NCBI GenBank assembly: GCA_030425285.1
Contig: JAUIAY010000003.1
Coordinates: forward strand, 62,001-126,000
Reading direction: 5' to 3'
Source of the DNA: Bacteroidia bacterium
GTDB lineage: Bacteria > Bacteroidota > Bacteroidia > Flavobacteriales > Flavobacteriaceae
Length of the DNA: 64,000 nt
Both the position numbers and the translations under genes were made by a program. This document shows positions 34,152-43,493 of the stretch, piece after piece (positions within the stretch are counted from its first letter, which is position 1; the number at the start of each line of letters is the position of its first letter). The notes under the pieces were generated by a model. That model searched no databases, was not told the origin of the DNA, and worked only from the letters and a program-made list of their open reading frames with translations.

Positions 34152-35612
34152 TTACTTTTTTGGAATGTTCTTGAGTATTTCTAAAACAAACTTCCAATAC
34201 TTTTGAACTGAAGAAATTTGCGCACGTTCATCTGGCGAATGTGCTCCTTTGATATTAGGCCCAAAACTTATCATATCCATATCGGGATAGTTCTGTCCAA
34301 GAATACCACATTCCAATCCTGCATGACATGCAGCCACATGAGGTTTTTCATTATTCATTTCTATATACAGTTTCTCAAGAACCTTTAATATTTTGGAATC
34401 CATATTTGGTTTCCAACCTGGATAATCTCCAGAAAATGTTACTTCACAACCTGTCAACTCAAAAGTTGCACGCAGCGTATTGGCCAAATCCCATTTAGAA
34501 CTTTCAACCGAAGAACGTGTTAAACACTCTATTTTGATTTCACCATCTTTAATTGAAACTTTGGCGATATTATTGGAAGTTTCAACTAAATCAAGAATAT
34601 CGGCACTCATACGATACACACCATTACAAGCAGCATAGAGAGCTCTTGTAACACCTTCTTGTACACCCAAATCCATGATTGTTTTTGGCATATCACATTT
34701 CGCAACAATAATCTCCAAATCAGGTTCCGTGGTTTGCAACTCTGATTTTATGGTTTGTGATAGCTGAGCCATTTCCATAATAAAGGCATCTTCATGAATA
34801 GCATCTATTGCAACTGTGGCCTGACTCTCACGAGGAATGGCATTGCGAAGACTTCCGCCATTGATTTCAGAAATACGCAATCCAAAGTTCTCAAATCCAT
34901 CAAACAATAATCGATTCATAATCTTATTGGCATTACCCAATCCTTCATGAATCTGCATACCTGAGTGTCCGCCTTGCAAACCTTTTACCGTTATTGAGAA
35001 GCCCATTTTAAATTCAGGCGTTTCTTCAATTTGGTAACTTCTAGTTGCTGTAACATCTACACCGCCTGCACAACCTACTCCTATTTCATCATCTTCTTCA
35101 GTATCCAAATTTAAAAGGATATCACCTTCCAACAATCCGCCGTTTAAGCCCATGGCTCCTGTCATTCCTGTTTCTTCATCTATTGTAAATAATGCTTCAA
35201 TAGCAGGATGTGGAATATCATTACTCTCCAAAATAGCCATAATAGTTGCTACACCCAATCCATTATCAGCGCCTAGAGTCGTTCCTTTGGCACGAACCCA
35301 ATCACCATCAACATACATATCAATGCCTTGATTATCAAAATCAAACTCGGTATCGTTGTTCTTTTGATGAACCATATCCAAATGGGATTGCATAACAACC
35401 GTCATCTTATCTTCCATTCCAAGAGTTGCTGGCTTTTTTATAATGACATTACCAACTTCATCTTCAATAGTTTCCAAACCCAATTTGGAGCCAAATTCTT
35501 TCATAAAAGCAATGACACGTTCTTCCTTTTTAGAAGGTCTTGGCACAGCGTTTAAATCAGCAAATTTATTCCATAAGGTTTTTGGTTCTAATTCTCTAAT
35601 GGTTTCATTCAT
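34152..35612 (-). CDS. pepD: Aminoacyl-histidine dipeptidase (Xaa-His dipeptidase)
   Basis: A 486-residue M20 metallopeptidase. The start MNETIRELEPKTLW is preferred; an ATG 9 codons upstream would add an unlikely leader. Zn motifs: MQSHLDMVHQ, GADNGLGVAT, IDEETGMTGAMGLN and the final ACHAGLECGIL plus FGPNIKGAHSPDER. It lies opposite a cyclophilin/FKBP operon and cleaves dipeptides with C-terminal-side histidine such as carnosine, in the cytoplasm. Full length compared with E. coli PepD (485 residues). Confidence 0.95.
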   Translation of the reverse strand: MNETIRELEPKTLWNKFADLNAVPRPSKKEERVIAFMKEFGSKLGLETIEDEVGNVIIKKPATLGMEDKMTVVMQSHLDMVHQKNNDTEFDFDNQGIDMYVDGDWVRAKGTTLGADNGLGVATIMAILESNDIPHPAIEALFTIDEETGMTGAMGLNGGLLEGDILLNLDTEEDDEIGVGCAGGVDVTATRSYQIEETPEFKMGFSITVKGLQGGHSGMQIHEGLGNANKIMNRLLFDGFENFGLRISEINGGSLRNAIPRESQATVAIDAIHEDAFIMEMAQLSQTIKSELQTTEPDLEIIVAKCDMPKTIMDLGVQEGVTRALYAACNGVYRMSADILDLVETSNNIAKVSIKDGEIKIECLTRSSVESSKWDLANTLRATFELTGCEVTFSGDYPGWKPNMDSKILKVLEKLYIEMNNEKPHVAACHAGLECGILGQNYPDMDMISFGPNIKGAHSPDERAQISSVQKYWKFVLEILKNIPKK

Positions 35613-35687
35613 AATTCTATTCTTTTTTAAGTCGAACAAAGGTAACCAATGTCTCGTGTATTACAAACAATTCGTTATTTTTGAATC

Positions 35688-36755
35688 ATGCGAAGAAACC
35701 CAAAACTATATCTAGCACTGGCTTTGGTTATTCAGGTAATCATTGTCAAAACCCTTGCTTTTTTTCCTGAATTTATTGAAACCTATTATAGCAATGGTTT
35801 ATACCAATGGACATCCAAATTGTTTAGATGGGTTTTTGGGTGGTTACCCTTTTCATTTGGCGATATCTTTTATACGTTTTCCATAATTTATATCATTCGC
35901 TGGTTCTTTAAAAACAGATGGCGACTTATTAAAGATTTTAAGGGTTGGATAATTGATGTGTTTTCAGCAATTTCCATTATTTACTTTGCTTTTCACTTTC
36001 TATGGGCTTTAAATTACTACAGACAACCGCTTCACAAGAACTTATCATTAGAAGCTGATTATACTACAGAACAGTTAATAGCTGTGACCAAAAATCTTAT
36101 AGAAAAAAGCAATGCAATTCATCAAAAAATAATTGCTAATGATAGTTCTAAAGTTGAATTACCTTATTCCAAAAAAGACATTTTAAAGATGACACCTCTA
36201 GGATATACCAATCTTGAAAAAGATTATCCGCATTTAGCCTATTCACCAACAAGCTTAAAAACATCACTTTATAGTTTACCACTCACTTACATGGGATTTA
36301 GTGGTTATTTAAATCCTTTAACCAATGAAGCCCAAGTTGACAGGTTAATTCCACCTTTTAAATTTCCAACTACCGCTTCTCATGAAATAGCTCATCAATT
36401 AGGATATGCTGCCGAAAATGAAGCCAATTTCATAGGGGCTTTGGCTGCTATTTATCACGATGACATCTATTTTAATTACAGCGGCTATACTTTCGCACTT
36501 CGACATTGCCTATTTGAAATTTACCGGAGAGATCCTGATTCCTATTATAACTTGGTAGAGACTATTCATTATGGCATCATAAAAAACTATCAGGAGGTAC
36601 AAGTGTTTTGGGATTCCTACCAAAATCCATTGGAACCCATTTTTAAAGAAACCTATGATAGCTTTTTAATCGCCAACAATCAAGCAAAAGGTATGCAATC
36701 TTATAGCTATGTTGTTGCCCTTTATGTGAACTATTTTCTTTCTCAAACTTCTTGA
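35688..36755 (+). CDS. DUF3810 membrane protein with metalloprotease-like HExxH
   Basis: A 355-residue protein with an N-terminal membrane part (about residues 8-110, three helices; WTSKLFRWVFGWLPFSFGDIFY and IDVFSAISIIYFAFHFLWALNYYRQP) and a soluble part with ASHEIAHQLGYAAENEANFIG (near residues 237-257), a zincin HExxH with a downstream Glu. These match the DUF3810 family, in which peptidase activity is predicted but not shown. It is divergent from pepD with 75 bases between. No gene follows on this strand within 82 bases, so it is probably monocistronic. Confidence 0.88.
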   Translation: MRRNPKLYLALALVIQVIIVKTLAFFPEFIETYYSNGLYQWTSKLFRWVFGWLPFSFGDIFYTFSIIYIIRWFFKNRWRLIKDFKGWIIDVFSAISIIYFAFHFLWALNYYRQPLHKNLSLEADYTTEQLIAVTKNLIEKSNAIHQKIIANDSSKVELPYSKKDILKMTPLGYTNLEKDYPHLAYSPTSLKTSLYSLPLTYMGFSGYLNPLTNEAQVDRLIPPFKFPTTASHEIAHQLGYAAENEANFIGALAAIYHDDIYFNYSGYTFALRHCLFEIYRRDPDSYYNLVETIHYGIIKNYQEVQVFWDSYQNPLEPIFKETYDSFLIANNQAKGMQSYSYVVALYVNYFLSQTS

Positions 36756-36837
36756 AATGTTAAAATAAACCATTTGGACAACAGTCCACAACTGTTTGTT
36801 TATCTTTAGGCTTCAAAAATTTCTAACCAACTTTTTT

Positions 36838-39810
36838 ATGATAAAAAAATTTATAGTTCCCGTTTTTTTATTGTGTTGCCTGTACACTTCAGCACAAAGA
36901 TATTTTCCCAAAAACGACGGTGTAAAAGTTGAAAAATCCAATTACACCGCTTTTACAAATGCCACCATTTATACTTCGCCAACCGAAGTTATGCAAAACG
37001 CTACGTTACTGATTAAAGATGGTATGGTGGTCGCATCTGGCTCCAATGTCAATATACCGAAAAACTCGGTTGTATATGATCTTTCAGGTAAGTACATTTA
37101 TCCATCCTTTATAGATGTATACACCAATTTCGGGATAGAAAATCCAAAACGCGCTGAACGTTCCAATGCTCCCCAATATGATGCTTCGCGTGAGGGCTAT
37201 TATTGGAATGACCATATTAGATCCGAGCAAGATGCCATTGAGCATTATAATTTTGATGCCAAATCCGCAAAGGAATTTCGTGAAGCTGGCTTTGGTGTAG
37301 TTAATACCCATATCTCTGACGGTATTATTCAGGGCACTGGAAGTATTATTGCATTGGCGCCTAACACAACTGATGCTGCCAGGATTTTGGATGATAATAG
37401 CGGACATTTTTACTCAACAAGAAAAAGCGTAACGTCTAATCAGGCTTACCCAACATCATTAATGGGTACCATTGCCTTATTAAAACAAGTAAACTATGAT
37501 GCTGATTGGTATGCTAAAGGGCTTTCAGAGGTAACTGACAGATCTTTAGAAGCGTTTAACCAAAATAAATCATTGATTCAATTTATGGATGCTGGTAGTA
37601 AAGTTAATGCACTCCGGTTTGACAAGGTGGGCGACGAATTCAACACCCAGTTTGTTATTGTTGGTGGTGGTGACGAATATGAAATGGCTCAAGCTATCAA
37701 AGCAACCAATGCTACATTTGTAATTCCAATAAACTTTCCGGATGCCTATGACATGGAAGACCCTTTCCTATCGCAAGCCGTTGGGTTATCCGAATTACGT
37801 GAATGGAATCAACGACCTACCAATCCAAAGGTATTACATGACAATGGCATCGTGTTTTCTCTAACCACCCATGATCTAAAATCCCCAAAAGAATTCAAGG
37901 GCAATTTATTAAAAGCTATTGAATATGGTTTTGATGACCAGGCTGCATTAGAAGCACTGACAACCATTCCTGCTAAAATATTAGGAAAAGAGAATAAACT
38001 TGGTAAACTAAAAACTGGTTTTTATGCTAATTTTCTAATCACATCTGGAGATATTTTTGACAAGGAAACAACGTTATACGAGAATTGGGTAATAGGAGAC
38101 AGACATGAAATTACTCCCATGGATGCTATTGATATGCGAGGAGACTATGAGTTTAGTGTTGCTGGACAAAAATATGCAGTATCCATTTCTGGAGATATCA
38201 GCAAACTTAAATCAAAGGTTAAAACTGATGACCATGAACTAGGTTCTAAAGTTTCTGTGAGTGATGATTGGATGACCCTGATTTTTTCAGGTATCGATTC
38301 AACCAAACAAGATTATACCCGACTAACAGCAAAGGTGGTTTCAACAAATAATTTTAATGGTGTAGCAATCCTACCTAATGGGCGTGAGACATCTTTTTAT
38401 GCCACAAAAAATGTAACAGATACTGTTTCAGATAAGAAAAAAGACGAAAAAGATAATTCTGAAGACACACCTAAAGTATTCCCTATAACCTATCCTAATG
38501 AAGCCTATGGTTTTTCGGAAATGCCAAAGCAACAAACCCTATTATTTAAAAATGCAACAGTCTGGACTAATGAGTCTAATGGTATTTTAGAACAAACTGA
38601 TGTATTGATTAAAGATGGAAAGATTTCTAAAATAGGTCAAAACCTAAATGCAGGAAATGCACAGGTTATTGATGCGACAGGGAAACACCTAACCGCTGGT
38701 ATTATTGACGAACATTCGCACATTGCAACTGCCGCTGTAAACGAAGCTGGACATAATTCTACTGCCGAAGTAAGTATTGAAGATGTTGTAGATTCTGAAG
38801 ATGTTGACATCTATAGAAACTTGGCTGGTGGTGTCACTTCTATTCAAGTATTACATGGTTCTGCAAATCCTATTGGTGGTCGTTCGGCCATTATTAAATT
38901 AAAATGGGGCGAAACCGCCGATAAATTGATTTACGATAATTCACCTAAATTCATCAAGTTTGCTTTAGGAGAGAATGTCAAACAATCCAATTGGGGTAAC
39001 AATGTTCGTTCTCGCTTCCCTCAAACCAGAATGGGTGTTGAACAAGTTTACATCGATTACTTTAACAGAGCAAAAGCCTATGATGTTGATAAAAAAAGCG
39101 GAAAGCCTTACCGTAAGGATTTAGAAATGGAAGCTTTGGCCGAAATACTTAATAAAGAGCGTTTTATTTCATGTCACTCCTACGTGCAAAGTGAAATAAA
39201 CATGCTTATGAAAGTAGCCGAACAGTTCAACTTCAACATCAATACGTTCACCCATATTTTAGAAGGATACAAAGTAGCTGATAAAATGCAAGCTCATGGT
39301 GTAGGTGGTTCGACCTTTAGTGATTGGTGGGCTTACAAATTTGAAGTAAATGATGCTATCCCACAAAATGCTGCCATTATGCACAATCAAGGTGTTGTGG
39401 TTGCCATCAATAGTGATGATGCCGAAATGTCCAGACGCTTGAATCAAGAAGCTGCCAAATCGGTTAAATATGGTGGTATTAGCGAAGAAGATGCTTGGAA
39501 ATTTGTGACCTTAAACCCTGCAAAATTATTGCACATTGACGATCGCGTTGGCAGTATTAAAGAAGGTAAAGATGCCGATGTCGTGTTGTGGAGTGACAAT
39601 CCATTATCCATTTATGCCAAAGCCGAAAAAACCATAATTGATGGAACTGTATATTTTGACATTGATCGTGATAAGCAAATGCGCGAAGAAATGAAACGTG
39701 AAAAGAACGAACTCACAACTATGATGTTGCAGGCCAAAAACAAAGGTTTAAAAACCAAGCCTATTGAAAAGAAAGAGGATGAACTATTTCACTGTGATAC
39801 TGTACACTAA
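36838..39810 (+). CDS. Two-domain amidohydrolase-family secreted protein
   Basis: A 990-residue protein. The ATG at 36838, giving MIKKFIVPVFLLCCLYTSAQ as signal peptide, is preferred to one 14 codons earlier. Domain 1 (about residues 35-450) has the amidohydrolase fold but DVYTN (residues 93-97) replaces the HxH metal site. Domain 2 (about 575-960) keeps HSH (626-628) in TAGIIDEHSHIA, later ERFISCHSYVQSEINML and FTHILEGYK, VVAINSDDAEMSRR and the terminal KDADVVLWSDNPLS. Only domain 2 is likely catalytic, on a cyclic amide, peptide or lactam substrate. A single-domain relative follows 12 bases later. Confidence 0.9.
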   Translation: MIKKFIVPVFLLCCLYTSAQRYFPKNDGVKVEKSNYTAFTNATIYTSPTEVMQNATLLIKDGMVVASGSNVNIPKNSVVYDLSGKYIYPSFIDVYTNFGIENPKRAERSNAPQYDASREGYYWNDHIRSEQDAIEHYNFDAKSAKEFREAGFGVVNTHISDGIIQGTGSIIALAPNTTDAARILDDNSGHFYSTRKSVTSNQAYPTSLMGTIALLKQVNYDADWYAKGLSEVTDRSLEAFNQNKSLIQFMDAGSKVNALRFDKVGDEFNTQFVIVGGGDEYEMAQAIKATNATFVIPINFPDAYDMEDPFLSQAVGLSELREWNQRPTNPKVLHDNGIVFSLTTHDLKSPKEFKGNLLKAIEYGFDDQAALEALTTIPAKILGKENKLGKLKTGFYANFLITSGDIFDKETTLYENWVIGDRHEITPMDAIDMRGDYEFSVAGQKYAVSISGDISKLKSKVKTDDHELGSKVSVSDDWMTLIFSGIDSTKQDYTRLTAKVVSTNNFNGVAILPNGRETSFYATKNVTDTVSDKKKDEKDNSEDTPKVFPITYPNEAYGFSEMPKQQTLLFKNATVWTNESNGILEQTDVLIKDGKISKIGQNLNAGNAQVIDATGKHLTAGIIDEHSHIATAAVNEAGHNSTAEVSIEDVVDSEDVDIYRNLAGGVTSIQVLHGSANPIGGRSAIIKLKWGETADKLIYDNSPKFIKFALGENVKQSNWGNNVRSRFPQTRMGVEQVYIDYFNRAKAYDVDKKSGKPYRKDLEMEALAEILNKERFISCHSYVQSEINMLMKVAEQFNFNINTFTHILEGYKVADKMQAHGVGGSTFSDWWAYKFEVNDAIPQNAAIMHNQGVVVAINSDDAEMSRRLNQEAAKSVKYGGISEEDAWKFVTLNPAKLLHIDDRVGSIKEGKDADVVLWSDNPLSIYAKAEKTIIDGTVYFDIDRDKQMREEMKREKNELTTMMLQAKNKGLKTKPIEKKEDELFHCDTVH

Positions 39811-39822
39811 AAATTTAAAAAA

Positions 39823-41127
39823 ATGAACGTAACAAAATTATATACCTTAATTGCTTGTTTTTTATTAACAAGCCTTATGCAAGCGCAACAAGCACCAGCT
39901 CCAAAACAACAAAAAGCCATTGCAATTGTGGGTGCCACTGCCCATATTGGAAATGGAAACGTCATAGAAAACAGTATCATTATTTTTGAGAATGGCAAAA
40001 TACAGACTGTTGCTGATGGTTCTACCATCAGGATTGACAGGACCAAAAATGAAATCATCGATGCACAAGGGAAACATGTATACCCAGGATTTATTGCACC
40101 CAACTCTACGTTGGGATTGGTGGAGATTGATGCTGTTAGAGCTACAATAGACAGTGACGAAGTTGGGCAAATGAATCCTAATATTCGTAGTATTATTGCC
40201 TACAACGCCGAGTCTAAAATTGTAGAGTCCATGAGACCCAACGGTGTTCTAATGGGTCAGATTACTCCGCAAGGTGGTCGTATTTCTGGAACCTCATCCA
40301 TTGTACAATTTGACGCTTGGAACTGGGAAGATGCTACTGTAAAAGTAGATGATGCCATTCACATTAATTGGCCAAATCCATATTCCAGAGGTCGTTGGTG
40401 GATGGGAGAACCAAACGTTTTAAAACCAAATGAAAATTACAACAATCAAGTTACCGAATTGAGTGATTTTTTTGGAGCTTCAAAAGCGTATTTAGCTGGA
40501 GATAAACAGCAAAAAAACATACTTTATGATGGTATGTCAGGTATTTTTAATGGTAAACAAAAGCTGTTTGTTCATGTTAGTGACGAAAAAGGTATTCGTG
40601 ACGCTGTTGAGTTTACCAAAAAACACCAAGTTAAAATGGTAATTGTTGGTGGTTATGATGCCTATAAAGTTGGAGTGCTTTTAAAACAAAGCAACATTCC
40701 AGTTATTTTGAACGGTGTACATAGTAGACCAAATAGCGATGATGACGATTATGATTTACCTTATAAAGCAGCCAAATTATTGGTTGACCAAGGTGTTTTA
40801 GTGGGTTTACAATCTGAAAGCCGAAATGAACGTATTAACACACGAAATATTCCATTTTATGCAGGAACCTCTGTTGCTTACGGATTGGACAAAGAAGAAG
40901 CCTTAAAGCTTATTACATCTAATACGGCTAAAATATTGGGCATTGATGATTTTTGCGGCACGTTAGAAGTTGGTAAAGATGCAACCTTATTCATTAGTGA
41001 AGGTGATGCCTTGGATATGCGAACTAATGTTTTGACAAGAGCTTTTGTTCAAGGTCGCAATATTAGTTTGGAAACGCATCAAACAGAACTGGCAAAACGA
41101 TACTCCGATAAATACAAAAATGAATAA
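39823..41127 (+). CDS. Amidohydrolase-family secreted protein lacking the HxH metal site
   Basis: A 434-residue protein with a signal peptide (LYTLIACFLLTSLMQAQQ) and the imidazolonepropionase/dihydroorotase-like fold of its neighbour: DAQGKHVYPGFIAPNSTLGL, GVLVGLQSESRNERINTRNIPFYAG, and KEEALKLITSNTAKILGIDDFCGTLEVGKDATLFI. At the place of HxH it has APNST (about residues 92-96), so it is probably a non-catalytic partner or binding subunit. The N-terminal half matches domain 1 of the upstream gene in kind. The two genes lie in one transcript ending at a strong terminator. Confidence 0.85.
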   Translation: MNVTKLYTLIACFLLTSLMQAQQAPAPKQQKAIAIVGATAHIGNGNVIENSIIIFENGKIQTVADGSTIRIDRTKNEIIDAQGKHVYPGFIAPNSTLGLVEIDAVRATIDSDEVGQMNPNIRSIIAYNAESKIVESMRPNGVLMGQITPQGGRISGTSSIVQFDAWNWEDATVKVDDAIHINWPNPYSRGRWWMGEPNVLKPNENYNNQVTELSDFFGASKAYLAGDKQQKNILYDGMSGIFNGKQKLFVHVSDEKGIRDAVEFTKKHQVKMVIVGGYDAYKVGVLLKQSNIPVILNGVHSRPNSDDDDYDLPYKAAKLLVDQGVLVGLQSESRNERINTRNIPFYAGTSVAYGLDKEEALKLITSNTAKILGIDDFCGTLEVGKDATLFISEGDALDMRTNVLTRAFVQGRNISLETHQTELAKRYSDKYKNE

Positions 41128-41128
41128 T

Positions 41129-41160
41129 AAAAAAGCCTCAATTATCTTGAGGCTTTTTTT
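41129..41160 (+). terminator. Terminator after the amidohydrolase pair
   Basis: An A-run and GCCTCAA (41135-41141), loop TTATC, TTGAGGC (41147-41153), then seven T to 41160. The T-run touches an ATG at 41161 that is therefore not used as a start. Confidence 0.92.
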
Positions 41161-41202
41161 ATGTTATTAATTTATAATAAGCTTATTTTTGAATCTTCAA
41201 CT

Positions 41203-41997
41203 ATGAAAGAAATAAGTAGCACACAAAACCCATTTATCAAAGAGCTTTTTCAGCTTAAAGAAAAATCGCGGGCAAGAAAAAAATCCGGTCAATTTTTAAT
41301 TGAGGGTATTCGGGAAATAACGCTTGCTATAAAAGGTGGTTATAACATATCACCTATCTTATTTCTACCAGAATTAATATCTGAACAAGCTGTAACCGAA
41401 CTAACTGACAAGTCTACAGAACGTATTGAAATTTCTAAAGATGTGTATCAAAAATTGGCACATCGTGATACAACCGAAGGTGTATTAGCTGTTGCTAAAT
41501 CCAAACATCATGATATCAACAATCTGATATTTAACTCAAATAACCCATTAATATTAGTTGCAGAAGCTCCTGAAAAACCTGGTAATATAGGTGCGCTGTT
41601 ACGTACAGCTGATGCTGCCAATTTAGATGCCGTAATTATTGCTAATCCAAAAACCGATTTATACAACCCGAATATCATACGCTCCAGTGTAGGTTGTGTA
41701 TTTACGAATCAAATTACGACTGGAACCACTTCTGAAATTATTCAGTTTTTGAAAAAAAACAACATCCATATTTATTGTGCGGCTTTGCAGGCATCAAAAG
41801 ATTATCACACACAAGATTACACAAAACCTACAGCCATTGTAGTTGGCACAGAAGCAACCGGATTAAGTGACGAATGGCTCAAGGAATCTACCCAAAACAT
41901 CATCATTCCCATGCAAGGAGAAATAGATTCCATGAACGTGTCAGTTGCCGCTGGAATTCTTATTTTTGAGACCAAAAGACAACGCGATTTTAAATAA
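41203..41997 (+). CDS. TrmH/SpoU-family RNA 2'-O-methyltransferase
   Basis: A 264-residue protein starting MKEISSTQNPFIKELFQLKE. An ATG 14 codons upstream touches the T-run of the preceding terminator, so it is rejected. SPOUT motifs are present: an N-terminal substrate-binding part (ARKKSGQFLIEGIREITLA), then LVAEAPEKPGNIGALLRTADAAN (motif 1), SSVGCVFTNQI, IVVGTEATGLSDEWL (motif 2) and the SMNVSVAAGILIFE motif 3 forming the knot. It would methylate ribose in rRNA or tRNA; the target is unknown. Confidence 0.9.
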   Translation: MKEISSTQNPFIKELFQLKEKSRARKKSGQFLIEGIREITLAIKGGYNISPILFLPELISEQAVTELTDKSTERIEISKDVYQKLAHRDTTEGVLAVAKSKHHDINNLIFNSNNPLILVAEAPEKPGNIGALLRTADAANLDAVIIANPKTDLYNPNIIRSSVGCVFTNQITTGTTSEIIQFLKKNNIHIYCAALQASKDYHTQDYTKPTAIVVGTEATGLSDEWLKESTQNIIIPMQGEIDSMNVSVAAGILIFETKRQRDFK

Positions 41998-42002
41998 ATG
42001 TC

Positions 42003-43238
42003 ATGACTGCTACTACGCTTTTTTGGATAATTATAGCCATTATTGTACTCAATTTTATCATTGCCAAAATATTGGATGCCCTGAATGCCAAACACTTTAA
42101 TGATACGCTCCCAAATGCCATAAATGATGTGTATGATGAAGCCGACTACAAGAAATCCCAAACCTATAAGCAAACCAACTATAAATTTGGGATTATCACC
42201 TCAACCTTTTCATTCATTTTAACACTGGCTTTTTTGTTCTTAGATGGTTTTGAATATATTGATAATATTGCTAGAGAATATTCAGAAAACTCAATTGCAA
42301 TAGCTCTTATCTTTTTTGGAATCATTATGATTGGTAGTGATATACTAACAACGCCTTTTTCCTATTATAAAACTTTTGTAATTGAAGAGCGTTTCGGATT
42401 CAATAAAACAACAAAAAAAACGTTTGTTACAGACAAAATTAAAGGTTGGATTATGATGGCGATTTTGGGTGGTGGTATTCTAGCTGCTATTATTTGGTTT
42501 TTCAATGTCACAGGCAGTTATTTTTGGTTATATGCTTGGGGATTGGTCACTGTGTTTACGGTTTTTATGAATATGTTTTATTCCCGACTTATTGTTCCAT
42601 TATTTAATAAACAAGCACCATTGGAAGCTGGTGATTTGCGTGATAAAATTTCAGCTTATGCTGAAACAGTTGGTTTTAAGTTAAACAAGATTTTTGTAAT
42701 TGATGGATCCAAACGCAGCACAAAAGCCAATGCCTATTTTTCAGGATTTGGCAATGAAAAACGGGTAACTTTATACGATACATTAATCAATGATTTAGAG
42801 GACGACGAAATAGTAGCCGTATTAGCCCATGAGGTTGGACATTACAAGAAGAAACACATTATTTTCAACTTAGTCACTTCTATTTTATTGACAGGTCTTA
42901 CCTTATTTATTTTATCCATATTCATATCCAATCCGCTATTATCACAAGCTTTAGGCGTAGAAACTCCAAGTTTTCATATAGGACTGATAGCCTTTGGACT
43001 ATTATATTCCCCTATTTCTGAAATAACAGGTTTAATTATGAATTGGTTTTCCAGAAAGTTTGAATATCAGGCTGATAATTATGCTAAAGAAACTTATAAA
43101 GCGGAACCACTAATTACATCACTCAAAAAGTTATCAAAAAATAGCTTAAGCAATTTAACACCACATCCTGCTTATGTATTTATGCATTATTCGCATCCTA
43201 CCTTATTGAGCAGAATAAAGAACCTAACCAAAAACTAA
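42003..43238 (+). CDS. M48-family metallopeptidase (Ste24/CAAX protease-like)
   Basis: A 411-residue membrane protein with about seven helices. The Ste24 signatures are NAYFSGFGNEKRVTLYDTLINDL, the zinc motif VLAHEVGHYKKKH (HExxH, about residues 277-281), and the distal third ligand in SRKFEYQADNYAKE. Bacterial relatives cleave membrane or exported proteins; prenylated CAAX substrates are not expected. The gene follows the RNA methyltransferase by 5 bases and precedes a small protein gene by 3. Confidence 0.94.
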   Translation: MTATTLFWIIIAIIVLNFIIAKILDALNAKHFNDTLPNAINDVYDEADYKKSQTYKQTNYKFGIITSTFSFILTLAFLFLDGFEYIDNIAREYSENSIAIALIFFGIIMIGSDILTTPFSYYKTFVIEERFGFNKTTKKTFVTDKIKGWIMMAILGGGILAAIIWFFNVTGSYFWLYAWGLVTVFTVFMNMFYSRLIVPLFNKQAPLEAGDLRDKISAYAETVGFKLNKIFVIDGSKRSTKANAYFSGFGNEKRVTLYDTLINDLEDDEIVAVLAHEVGHYKKKHIIFNLVTSILLTGLTLFILSIFISNPLLSQALGVETPSFHIGLIAFGLLYSPISEITGLIMNWFSRKFEYQADNYAKETYKAEPLITSLKKLSKNSLSNLTPHPAYVFMHYSHPTLLSRIKNLTKN

Positions 43239-43241
43239 TTT

Positions 43242-43487
43242 ATGCACCAAATCAAACTTATTTGGGATTTTAGAGGACCTCATGCTATTCAAACGGCTAG
43301 GCATCATGCTATTCACCTGAAAGAATATGTAGACATAGAAAAACTGGAGTTGGACAACACAGGATATGAAGTAATTTCAGAAATGCACAGTATCGCCTTC
43401 ATGATTGTTAACGAATCTGATATGGCTACCGTTAGAGATGCTTTAAAACCGCATCGAGGACAGCTTTACAATAGTCAAAAAGATTAA
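43242..43487 (+). CDS. Small conserved-looking protein of unknown function
   Basis: An 81-residue soluble protein: HQIKLIWDFRGPHAIQTARHHA, DNTGYEVISEMHSIAFMIVNESDM and ALKPHRGQLY. Several His residues (HH, HLKEY) and a beta-alpha-beta pattern are present. I do not recognise the family. It starts 3 bases after the protease gene and stops 7 bases before a convergent gene. Confidence 0.7.
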   Translation: MHQIKLIWDFRGPHAIQTARHHAIHLKEYVDIEKLELDNTGYEVISEMHSIAFMIVNESDMATVRDALKPHRGQLYNSQKD

Positions 43488-43493
43488 ACAGAA

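Noticed and set aside
41161-41202. Upstream ATG for the RNA methyltransferase
   Set aside because: It directly follows the T-run of a strong terminator and would add a leader without family support; ATG at 41203 preferred.
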